From contig DEKX01000030.1 of the NCBI GenBank assembly GCA_002354095.1, forward strand, positions 353 through 64,352: a stretch of 64,000 bases of DNA, in the 5' to 3' direction. Below are positions 23,458 to 31,379 of the stretch, piece after piece; positions within the stretch are counted from its first letter, which is position 1, and every line of letters starts with the position of its first letter. Source of the DNA: Prevotella sp. UBA2711. GTDB lineage: Bacteria > Bacteroidota > Bacteroidia > Bacteroidales > Bacteroidaceae. A program made the position numbers and the translations under genes. Under the pieces are notes generated by a model, which ran no database searches, was not told the origin of the DNA, and saw only the letters and a list, made by a program, of their open reading frames with translations.

Positions 23458-24785
23458 ACTTCTTCTCCGAATAAGGTTGCACTTGTACTGTTCGTTATCT
23501 TCACACGCACTGTCTCGCCAATGTGATGGTTACCCTTATCGAACACCACCATCTTGTTTTGTTCTGTTCGGCCACAGAGTTGTGAGCGACTGCGCTTAGA
23601 GAAACCTTCCACCAGAACATCAAACTCCTTGCCCTCGTCTTTCTTATTTTGCTGGGCAGAGATTTCTGTCTGCAAGGCGATGAGTTCGTTCAAACGACGA
23701 ATCTTCTCTTCCTCTGGAACATTGTCTGGCAAATGTTTTGAGGCGTAAGTTCCCGGGCGCTCTGAATATTTAAACATAAAGGCAGAATCGTAACCCACCT
23801 CGCGCATCAAGTCCAGTGAAAGTTGATGGTCTTCTTCCGTCTCTGAATGATAACCCACGAAAATATCAGTGGAAAGGCCACAATCAGGAATGATGCGACG
23901 AATAGCTGCCACACGATCAAGATACCACTCACGGGTGTATTTACGGTTCATCAGTTTCAGTATTCGGTCTGAGCCACTCTGCACTGGCAAGTGGATATGC
24001 TTGCAGACATTAGGCATCTCGGCTATCACCTTCAGTGTTTCATCACTCATATCTTTAGGATGACTAGTGGTGAAGCGGACTCGCATCTGCGGAGCCTCTT
24101 CGGCAACCCTCTTCAACAACTCTGGGAATCCGTTTCTCATTCCTAATTCCTCATTTCTCATTTCGAAAGAATTGACATTCTGTCCCAACAAGGTCACTTC
24201 CTTGAATCCACGGTCTCGAAGGTCGCGCACTTCACGAAGAATGCTCTCCACATCTCTTGAACGTTCACGGCCACGAGTGTAAGGCACAATGCAATAATGA
24301 CAGAAATTGTTGCAACCACGCATGATGCTGACAAAACCGCCTATCTTATGTCCTAAACCAATACGCTGAGGCACTACGTCTTTATAGGTCTCTGAGGTGG
24401 AAAGTTCGATGTTGATGGCCTTTTGCCCCAACTCAGCCTGAGCTGTCAAGTCGGGCAAAGAAAGATAGGCATCCGGACCTGCCACCAAATCGCAGTGATG
24501 GTTCTGGAGCAAGTCATCTTTGACACGTTCAGCCATACAACCAAGAACGCCAATGATGAGGGAGCCACTGCGCCGTGCGCGGCGCAAAGCATCCAAAGCG
24601 TCCAAACGATGGAATATCTTCTGTTCGGCATTATCGCGAACAGAACAGGTGTTAAGGAAGACGGCATCTGCCTCATTGATATCGTCAGTCGTCTCGTAGC
24701 CAGCCATCTGCATGATACTCGCAACGACTTCAGAATCTGCCACATTCATCTGGCATCCATACGTCTCTATGTAGAGTTTCTTCAT
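23454..24785 (-). CDS. miaB: tRNA-2-methylthio-N6-dimethylallyladenosine synthase
   Basis: 443 residues. The N-terminal methylthiotransferase domain has its three cluster cysteines in YGCQMN, NTCSVRD and GCMAE. The radical SAM CxxxCxxC follows in CNNFCHYCIVPYTRGRERSR, and a TRAM domain closes the protein. It adds the ms2 group to i6A37 of tRNAs. An oddity: within the radical SAM domain, after LLGQNVNSF, the residues EMRNEELGMRNG are encoded by four 7-bp repeats (24136-24163) of the type found at 58879 and 39679. They sit in a loop that varies in the family, so activity is probably kept. First gene of the envelope operon. Confidence 0.95.
   Translation of the reverse strand: MKKLYIETYGCQMNVADSEVVASIMQMAGYETTDDINEADAVFLNTCSVRDNAEQKIFHRLDALDALRRARRSGSLIIGVLGCMAERVKDDLLQNHHCDLVAGPDAYLSLPDLTAQAELGQKAINIELSTSETYKDVVPQRIGLGHKIGGFVSIMRGCNNFCHYCIVPYTRGRERSRDVESILREVRDLRDRGFKEVTLLGQNVNSFEMRNEELGMRNGFPELLKRVAEEAPQMRVRFTTSHPKDMSDETLKVIAEMPNVCKHIHLPVQSGSDRILKLMNRKYTREWYLDRVAAIRRIIPDCGLSTDIFVGYHSETEEDHQLSLDLMREVGYDSAFMFKYSERPGTYASKHLPDNVPEEEKIRRLNELIALQTEISAQQNKKDEGKEFDVLVEGFSKRSRSQLCGRTEQNKMVVFDKGNHHIGETVRVKITNSTSATLFGEEV
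24136..24163. repeat. Heptamer repeat inside miaB, 4 units
   Basis: CTCATTC, CTAATTC, CTCATTT and CTCATTT lie head to tail at 24136-24163. On the coding strand they read AAATGAG/GAATTAG, the same heptamer family as the intergenic arrays at 58879 and 39679. They encode part of EMRNEELGMRNG. Confidence 0.85.
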
Positions 24786-24801
24786 GTTTTTTTCTTTTTG
24801 C

Positions 24802-24832
24802 TTGCAAAGTTACGCTTTTTTTCGTATTTTTG
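24802..24832 (+). promoter_or_regulatory. Divergent promoter region miaB / beta-flower gene
   Basis: Rightward, TTG 24802-24804 and TATTTTTG 24825-24832 are 20 bp apart. Leftward, TAACTTTG lies at 24805-24812 ahead of miaB. The two promoters overlap, so they may compete. Confidence 0.6.
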
Positions 24833-24859
24833 CATCGATATTTACCAAAACTTATTGAA

Positions 24860-25273
24860 ATGATGAAAATACTACGTGTTTTATTCATCGCTTTACTGGT
24901 GATGATGACATCTGGAGTGAATGCCCAGACTGTCTATAACAGCAACGGAAGTAGTTGTGGAAAAATCGAGAGTAACGGCACCGTGCGCAACAGTAGTGGG
25001 TCGAGCATCGGAAAAATCGATAGCGATGGCACTGTGCGTAATGGCAACGGAAGCAGTATTGGTAAAATAGACCGTGACGGTACCATTCGCAACAGCAATG
25101 GCAGCAGTATCGGTAAGGTGGAGAGCAACGGTACCGTACGCAACGGCAATGGTAGCAGTATTGGAAAAATAGAAAGCGACGGCACCGTGCGCAATGGCAA
25201 TGGAAGTAGCATCGGCAAGGTGCAAGGTGTACCCAAAGAATGGGCTGCTGCCTACTTCTTCTTTTTCTTCTAA
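24860..25273 (+). CDS. Secreted beta-flower repeat protein (16-residue repeats)
   Basis: 137 residues from ATG 24860 (24863 also possible). The signal peptide ends at VNA-Q. The mature part is five and a half tandem copies of a 16-residue unit, GSSIGKIxSDGTVRNG, encoded by near-identical 48-bp DNA repeats from about 24940 to 25225. The C-terminus is EWAAAYFFFFF. This matches the small Bacteroides proteins called 5-fold beta-flower proteins, where each repeat forms one beta-hairpin petal. Function unknown. The aromatic tail is a striking hydrophobic end, perhaps for outer-membrane contact. Repeat number may vary between strains. Confidence 0.8.
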   Translation: MMKILRVLFIALLVMMTSGVNAQTVYNSNGSSCGKIESNGTVRNSSGSSIGKIDSDGTVRNGNGSSIGKIDRDGTIRNSNGSSIGKVESNGTVRNGNGSSIGKIESDGTVRNGNGSSIGKVQGVPKEWAAAYFFFFF

Positions 25274-25302
25274 AACATAAACTACAAAAAAGATAGTATT
25301 TG

Positions 25303-26154
25303 ATGGAACTGATTAAAGACAAAGAGTTTGGTGGAGAGCGCCCGCTGTTCACCATTCATGACACACGACTGGAGAATATCACCATTACGGATGGTGAGAG
25401 TGGTATCAAACAATGCCAGAACTTAGAGGCGAGCAATTGCCGTTTCTATGGTAAATATCCTTGGTGGCACGTAGATGGTGCACTGATAGAAGACTGTTAT
25501 TTTGCATTGGATTCGCGTTCGGCTATCTGGTACACCAACGACTTGGTGATGCGCCGTTGTCGTATTGACGCACCGAAATTCTTCAGAGAAATGAAGAATG
25601 TGGAGCTGGAGGATGTACAGATATGTGATGCCGACGAGACTTTCTGGAAGGTGGACGGTCTGAAACTGAAGAACGTGCGACTGCACGGAGGAACATATCC
25701 CTTCATGTTCTCGAAGAATATCTATGTGGATGGACTGGAAAGCGACTCAAAATATGTGTTCCAATATTGCCAAAACGTAGAGATTCATCATGCCAAGATT
25801 CTTACTAAGGACTCTTTCTGGGAGTGCGAGAATGTAACCATCTATGATTCTGAATTGGATGGTGAATACTTGGCATGGCACTCGAAGAACGTTCGATTGG
25901 TGAATTGTCATCTGGCAGGAGAGCAATTGCTTTGCTATGCCGATAATCTGGTATTGGAGAACTGTACCTTCGACAAGGCCTGCGACCGTATCTTTGAATA
26001 CTCTACCGTTGAAGCCGATATCAAAGGACATATCACGCATATCAAGAATCCTACCAGCGGACATATCGTTGCAGACTCTATCGGTTCGGTGACTATTGAC
26101 GAGAATGTGCGTCAACCGAATAACTGTGTGATTGAGGTGAGAAGTAAAAAGTAA
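25303..26154 (+). CDS. DUF3737 right-handed beta-helix protein
   Basis: 283 residues from ATG 25303 (a TTG at 25300 also opens the frame). The whole length matches DUF3737: ELIKDKEFGGERPLF at the start, then strand-turn repeats of the type CRFYGKYPWWHVDGALIEDC and NVTIYDSELDGEYLAWHSKN, ending ADSIGSVTIDENV. The regular C/N-rich turns indicate a right-handed beta helix. There is no signal peptide, so it is cytoplasmic. Function is not established. It lies 29 bp after the beta-flower gene and 22 bp before the MalY-like gene; the latter pairing is common in gut bacteria. Confidence 0.85.
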   Translation: MELIKDKEFGGERPLFTIHDTRLENITITDGESGIKQCQNLEASNCRFYGKYPWWHVDGALIEDCYFALDSRSAIWYTNDLVMRRCRIDAPKFFREMKNVELEDVQICDADETFWKVDGLKLKNVRLHGGTYPFMFSKNIYVDGLESDSKYVFQYCQNVEIHHAKILTKDSFWECENVTIYDSELDGEYLAWHSKNVRLVNCHLAGEQLLCYADNLVLENCTFDKACDRIFEYSTVEADIKGHITHIKNPTSGHIVADSIGSVTIDENVRQPNNCVIEVRSKK

Positions 26155-26176
26155 TATCTCTGATGAGGGAAGAAGG

Positions 26177-27331
26177 ATGAAGTACGATTTTGATGAAATC
26201 ATTGAACGCCGAGGCACTGGTAGTGTAAAGTGGGACGAAAGTCCCTCTTCTGACGTAATCCCCATGTGGGTGGCCGACATGGACTTCAAGGCGGCTCCTG
26301 CCATTTTGGAAGCAATCCGTAAGCGGGCAGAACATGGAGTGTTTGGCTATGCGCTGGTAGAAGATGACTACTATGACGCCATCATTTTCTGGTTTCAGCG
26401 CCGCCATCAGTGGACCATCAGGAGAGAAGAGATTCTCTATACCACAGGGGTTATCCCTGCTATGTCATGTGCCATCAAAGCACTGACAATGCCTGGCGAG
26501 AAAGTGCTCATCCTTTCGCCTGACTACAACTGCTTCTTCTCCAGTATCCATAACAACGGCTGCGAAGTGCTTGAGAGTGTGTTGCGATTCAGTCGTAACA
26601 TTCCCAATCGTTTTGAGGTGGATTGGGAAGACTTCGAGCACCAATGTGCTGACGAGAAGACCACTGCCTTCCTGCTCTGCAACCCCCATAACCCAACAGG
26701 ACGCGTATGGACCAGGGAAGAACTGCAACAGATGGCAGATATCTGTCATCGGCATCAGGTACATATCATCTCTGATGAGATACACTGCGAACTTATCATG
26801 CCTGATCACCAGTTCTGCCCTATGGCAACTGTAGATGACGAGGCTATTATCCTTAACTCGCCTACCAAGTCGTTTAACATCGCAGGACTGCAGGTAGCCA
26901 ACATCATCTGCCGTAATGCAGAATGGCGCAGGCGTATTAACCGAGCTATCAATATTAACGAGGTATGCGACTTGAATCCTTTCGGACCTGTTGCCTTGAA
27001 AGCTGCCTATAACGAGAGCGAGGCGTGGATTGACGAACTGAACCAATATCTGTGGGACAACTACCAAGCGCTGAGCGATTTCGTCGCTCAGAACATCCCC
27101 CAATGGAAAGTGATGCCTCTGGAAGGCACCTATCTCGTCTGGGTAGATGTCTCCCTCTGCTGCGACAATGTCACAGCATACACAGACAAGTTGATGCAGG
27201 AGGCAAAGGTATGGCTCAACCCAGGCACCATGTATGGGGCAGAGAGCGGGAAGGGCTATGTCCGCATCAATATCGCCTGCCCGAGAAGCAGGATGATGGA
27301 GGCTTTACAACGAATCAGCACTGTTGTTTAA
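26177..27331 (+). CDS. MalY/PatB-type PLP-dependent C-S lyase or aminotransferase
   Basis: 384 residues. A fold-type I aminotransferase: start MKYDFDEIIERRGTGSVKWD, VIPMWVADMDF (hallmark of MalY/PatB), FLLCNPHNPTGRVW, ISDEIHCELIM with the PLP-contact Asp, Schiff-base Lys in SPTKSFNIAGLQ, and RINIACPRS binding the carboxylate. PatB-type enzymes cleave cystathionine or cysteine to pyruvate, ammonia and a thiol. Its stop codon shares bases with the stop of the convergent GH95 gene (TTAA). Confidence 0.9.
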   Translation: MKYDFDEIIERRGTGSVKWDESPSSDVIPMWVADMDFKAAPAILEAIRKRAEHGVFGYALVEDDYYDAIIFWFQRRHQWTIRREEILYTTGVIPAMSCAIKALTMPGEKVLILSPDYNCFFSSIHNNGCEVLESVLRFSRNIPNRFEVDWEDFEHQCADEKTTAFLLCNPHNPTGRVWTREELQQMADICHRHQVHIISDEIHCELIMPDHQFCPMATVDDEAIILNSPTKSFNIAGLQVANIICRNAEWRRRINRAININEVCDLNPFGPVALKAAYNESEAWIDELNQYLWDNYQALSDFVAQNIPQWKVMPLEGTYLVWVDVSLCCDNVTAYTDKLMQEAKVWLNPGTMYGAESGKGYVRINIACPRSRMMEALQRISTVV

Positions 27332-29793
27332 TCGGCTGCAAAATGATAACGCTGACCTGCCTGTGTCGGCAAGTCATACTCATACACCCGGCGAAGTGTC
27401 GGCAAATGGAAGTCCTTGAGTTCTTTGGAACGTACAGGGGCTTTTATTTTTGCTGGAGCGAGAAGCGGATTGGGGCACTCGCCCTTGGCCTCCTGCAAGC
27501 CCTCTCCCTTCAATGGCACATAGGAACGAAGGCGCAACGTACCTCCTATGGTAGATAGAATTTCTGCCTCTTTTAGCCTTCCATCTTTCCATTTCATCTC
27601 CACCTCAAAGCCACCACGGGCTCGCAAGCCCTTCACCTTTCCTGCTGACCAAACATCAGGAAGGGCAGGCAACAGATGAACAGCTCCATCATGACTCTGC
27701 AACAGCATCTCGGCAATACCTGCCGCACAGCCGAAGTTGCCGTCTATCTGGAAAGGAGGATGGGCATCGAAGAGATTCGGATAAGTGCGCCCATCAGGAT
27801 AATCCTTCATCTTCGAATCATCAGGCAATAAATGCAACATATTGGAAAGGATACGGAAAGCATGATTGCCATCCAGCATACGTGCCCAGAAATTCATTTT
27901 CCACCCTAAGCTCCAACCCGTTGCCATATCGCCTCTTTGCTTAAGTGTATTGGCAGCGGCTGCAAAGAGGTCGGGATGCTGATAGGGCGATATCTGATTG
28001 GACGGATAGAGTCCGTAAAGATGGGAAATATGCCGGTGCTCGTCCTTAGGGTCGTCACCATCCCATATCCACTCCTGCAACTGACCGTATCGACCTATCT
28101 GCATGGGAGCTAACTGGCTGATGGCTTGTTGCAAACGCTGCTGATAGCCAACATCCTTAATACCTAACACCTTCATGGCCTGCAACGTATTCGACAGTAC
28201 ATCGAACACAATCTGATTGTCCATCGTAGAGCCGGCAGTCACCGTCGTCTTTTTCCCCACAGGTCCGTGTTCTGGCGAAACGGTAGGTACCGTCATCAAC
28301 CAGCCATAATGTGGATGCACCTGCATATAATCCAACAGGAAATCGGCTGCTCCCTTCATGACATCATAATTGTTTTGCAGGAAAAGCTTGTCGCCAGTAA
28401 ACAGATAGTGCTGCCACAGATGGGTGGTCAACCAGGCTCCCCCCGTAGGGAACATTCCCCATGTTGTACCATCTACAGGTCCGGCAATGCGCCATATATC
28501 TGTATTGTGATGAGCCATCCACCCCTGACAGCCATACATCGTGCGAGCAGTCTCACGTCCTGTCTCACTCAAGTCGCGGATAAGCGAAAAAAGAGGCTGT
28601 TGCGTTTCTGCCAGATTGCCTACCAGTGCTGGCCAGTAGTTCATCTCAGCATTGATATTGATCGTGTATTTCGAATCCCAGGGAGCTTCCATCTTGTCGT
28701 TCCATACACCTTGCAGATTGGCAGGCTGTCCACCAGGTTGAGAGGAGGAAATCAGCAGGTAGCGCCCATATTGGAACATCAAGGCGACCATACCCATATC
28801 CTTGCTGCCTGCAAAATGTGCTAAGCGTTCGTCAGTAGGAAGGTTGGAAGCATCCGTCCCTTCAATCTGTAAACTGACACGCTGGTATTGCTGTTGGTAT
28901 TTCGCCAGATGGCGCTTCAGCAGTTCGTCGTAACCCTTATCACGGATGGAGGCTATCACCTGCAGGGTACGCTCTGTGGGATTAGCACTAACATCGTGAT
29001 AGTTGACGAAATTGGTGGCTGCCGTGATATAGATAGTGGCTTCGGTAGCATCCTCAACAACCACCATATCGGGAGTATTGTCCCATCTGCCGTCACTCTT
29101 CACCAGACACCGTATCTCTGCTGTCAACTTGCCAGGAATACCCTCTTGCTCCACATTCTGTACCGTTGCCACCAGTTCTCCTTCGTTCGCATGACTGCTG
29201 TTCTTCAGCGATGTGTTGCACCAATGACTGAGCGAGAAAGCCAGTTCACCCTTCTTGTCGGCCTTCAAACGCATCACGATGGCATTGTCGGCTTGCGAAG
29301 CAAAGACCTCACGCGTGTAAGTGACACCATTCAACTTATTCTTATAGGTGGTGGTACTGACGGCATTCTCCAGATTCAGTTCGCGACGGAAGTTGGATGC
29401 ATGTTCGAAATCGATGCCGCCAAATAACTTCAAACTGCCCAACGGCAAGTATCGCATGCCATGAGGCCCTTTAATGAAATACTTGTCCAACAAGGCATGA
29501 GCCGCCTCTTCCTTGCCGACAAAAATGCTGTCGCGCACTTCCTGCAAGTGAGCTTTAGCCTCAAGACTGTTATTGTTGTGGGGCGAACCACTCCAAAATG
29601 TCTCTTCGTTCAGCTGTATCGTCTCGCCATCCGTCTCACCATAGACCATAGCCCCTAAGTGAGAATTACCAATAGGCAGCGCTTCTAACCAATGGGAAGC
29701 AGGCCGATTATACCATAACCGCTGTGACGGCTGCTGAGCCGACACATGAATAAATGTTGTTGATAATAATAAAATTAGCAGAATCTTTTTCAT
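27328..29793 (-). CDS. Glycoside hydrolase family 95, secreted alpha-L-fucosidase
   Basis: 821 residues from ATG 29793, chosen because it opens a signal peptide (ILLILLLSTTFIHVSA) and sits 5 bp after the protease gene. The longer frame overlaps that gene. GH95 blocks: LWYNRPASHWLEALPIGNSH, LGAMVYGETDGETIQLNEET, the active-site region INAEMNYWPALVGNLAE, and QEWIWDGDDPKDEHRHISHL carrying the catalytic glutamate region. GH95 inverting enzymes remove terminal alpha-1,2-fucose (a few act on galactose) from host or plant glycans. With GT11 at 16281 and the isomerase at 35828 it forms a scattered fucose theme. No susCD pair is nearby. Confidence 0.92.
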   Translation of the reverse strand: MKKILLILLLSTTFIHVSAQQPSQRLWYNRPASHWLEALPIGNSHLGAMVYGETDGETIQLNEETFWSGSPHNNNSLEAKAHLQEVRDSIFVGKEEAAHALLDKYFIKGPHGMRYLPLGSLKLFGGIDFEHASNFRRELNLENAVSTTTYKNKLNGVTYTREVFASQADNAIVMRLKADKKGELAFSLSHWCNTSLKNSSHANEGELVATVQNVEQEGIPGKLTAEIRCLVKSDGRWDNTPDMVVVEDATEATIYITAATNFVNYHDVSANPTERTLQVIASIRDKGYDELLKRHLAKYQQQYQRVSLQIEGTDASNLPTDERLAHFAGSKDMGMVALMFQYGRYLLISSSQPGGQPANLQGVWNDKMEAPWDSKYTININAEMNYWPALVGNLAETQQPLFSLIRDLSETGRETARTMYGCQGWMAHHNTDIWRIAGPVDGTTWGMFPTGGAWLTTHLWQHYLFTGDKLFLQNNYDVMKGAADFLLDYMQVHPHYGWLMTVPTVSPEHGPVGKKTTVTAGSTMDNQIVFDVLSNTLQAMKVLGIKDVGYQQRLQQAISQLAPMQIGRYGQLQEWIWDGDDPKDEHRHISHLYGLYPSNQISPYQHPDLFAAAANTLKQRGDMATGWSLGWKMNFWARMLDGNHAFRILSNMLHLLPDDSKMKDYPDGRTYPNLFDAHPPFQIDGNFGCAAGIAEMLLQSHDGAVHLLPALPDVWSAGKVKGLRARGGFEVEMKWKDGRLKEAEILSTIGGTLRLRSYVPLKGEGLQEAKGECPNPLLAPAKIKAPVRSKELKDFHLPTLRRVYEYDLPTQAGQRYHFAAD

Positions 29794-29798
29794 AAGCA

Positions 29799-31379
29799 TT
29801 ACTGGTTCATTAGTTCCAAAGCTCGTTTTACTACATCGTTCGACTCGTTCATCACGGCGAAATACCGACTCGTATCCCACAGGTCACGCGCCACCAAAGC
29901 TTTTAGTTGCAACTTCAGGTAAGGCATCGTGGTCTTCAATTCCTCGTCATCCTTGGGTTTGATGTTCTGCTTCTCAGCCTCAGCCAGAATACCATCCGTC
30001 ACAGAGGCAGGTATTTCGAACTCCTGTTGGAAACGGGCAAAGGTAGGATATTGTTTCTTCAGCGCCTTGCGCTGTTGGTCAACATAGCGCAGACTTGCAT
30101 TGATAATGAGTGAATGGGCAGACATCTCACGATGGAAACGGGTATATTTGGTAGTGTCTAAAGGCACATAGTAATCGGGCATAATGCCTCCTCCGCCATA
30201 GACCACCCGATGCTCTTTCAACGTATAGTATTTCAAAGAATCAACGAAATGGATACTGTCCTCGTGCATCAGTTCACCACTCTTCAGCCGATTCACTACA
30301 TCCATAGCATAATCGCCCTTCTTTCCTTTCTCGTAAGGTTTCTGGATGCAACGCCCTGACGGGGTGTAATAATGGGCAATAGTGAGACGTAGCATCGAAC
30401 CGTCAGGCAAGTCGATAGGACGCTGCACCAAGCCCTTGCCATAGGAACGGCGCCCCACTACCAGTCCCCTGTCCTGATCCTGAATGGCACCCGTCACAAT
30501 TTCTGCAGCGGAGGCAGAATAGCTGTCCACCAATACCACTACTTTTCCTTTTTCGAAGAGGCCGTTGCCCTGAGCGCGATACTCATTGCGAGGAACGCGA
30601 CGCCCTTGGGTATAGACAATGAGTTCGTTGTTGTCCAGAAATTCGTTGGCAATGGCTACGGCTGCATGCAGATATCCACCCCCATTCTCTTGCAGGTCGA
30701 GGATCAGCGACTGCATCCCCTCGCCAGTCAACTTCATGATACTCTGGCAGAACTCTTCGTGAGTCTGGGCACCAAAACTGCCAATACGGATATAGCCGAT
30801 GCCTGGACGGATCATATAGGCAGCATCGATAGACTTCACTGGTATCTTGTCGCGCGTCACCACAAAACGGAGGGTATCGGCAATGCCACGTCGGACGACA
30901 CCTAAGTTCACCTTTGTTCCCTTCGGCCCACGCAGACGACGCATGATTTCCTCCTTGGGCATCGAAACACCAGCAATAGCCGTATCGTTTACGGATACAA
31001 TACGGTCACCTGCTATGATACCTTGTTTTTCTGACGGTCCCCCTATCACGGGCTGTATGACCAGCAGTGTATCTTCCACCATATTAAACTGCACACCAAT
31101 GCCCTCGAAGTTGCCTTGCAGCGGTTCGTTGGCTTCCTTCACTTCCTTGGCAGTCATGTAACTGCTATGGGGATCCAGTTTCTCAATCATCCCTTTGATG
31201 CCATCCTCCACGAGTTTCTGCTCGTCAACACTGTCAACATAAAGGTTATTGATGGCCATCTCGGCAATCTGCAGTTTGCGCATGGGCGAATCACTGCCCA
31301 TATTGATGCGGAGCTGGGCACTGGCGGGTATGGAAAGCTGCGATAATAACGCAGCAGACAGGACTAACTTCTTAATCAT
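29799..31379 (-). CDS. S41-family C-terminal processing peptidase (CtpA/Prc)
   Basis: 526 residues from ATG 31379, which begins a signal peptide (LVLSAALLSQLSIPASA) and overlaps the parE-like stop by 8 bp. A PDZ domain (VQFNMVEDTLLVIQPVIGGP to RLRGPKGTKVNLGV) is followed by the S41 protease core: catalytic Ser in VLVDSYSASAAEIVTGA and Lys in RSYGKGLVQ. It is periplasmic and trims or degrades envelope proteins. The C-terminal extension of about 150 residues is usual for the Bacteroidota form. Confidence 0.93.
   Translation of the reverse strand: MIKKLVLSAALLSQLSIPASAQLRINMGSDSPMRKLQIAEMAINNLYVDSVDEQKLVEDGIKGMIEKLDPHSSYMTAKEVKEANEPLQGNFEGIGVQFNMVEDTLLVIQPVIGGPSEKQGIIAGDRIVSVNDTAIAGVSMPKEEIMRRLRGPKGTKVNLGVVRRGIADTLRFVVTRDKIPVKSIDAAYMIRPGIGYIRIGSFGAQTHEEFCQSIMKLTGEGMQSLILDLQENGGGYLHAAVAIANEFLDNNELIVYTQGRRVPRNEYRAQGNGLFEKGKVVVLVDSYSASAAEIVTGAIQDQDRGLVVGRRSYGKGLVQRPIDLPDGSMLRLTIAHYYTPSGRCIQKPYEKGKKGDYAMDVVNRLKSGELMHEDSIHFVDSLKYYTLKEHRVVYGGGGIMPDYYVPLDTTKYTRFHREMSAHSLIINASLRYVDQQRKALKKQYPTFARFQQEFEIPASVTDGILAEAEKQNIKPKDDEELKTTMPYLKLQLKALVARDLWDTSRYFAVMNESNDVVKRALELMNQ

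Noticed and set aside
24934..25230. Regular 48-bp repeats that might be a CRISPR array
   Set aside because: They encode a continuous secreted 16-residue-repeat protein with a signal peptide; there are no unique spacers and no cas genes.
27328..29793. Part of a polysaccharide utilisation locus
   Set aside because: No susC/susD pair, sensor or other glycosidase is adjacent; only the single GH95 gene is present.
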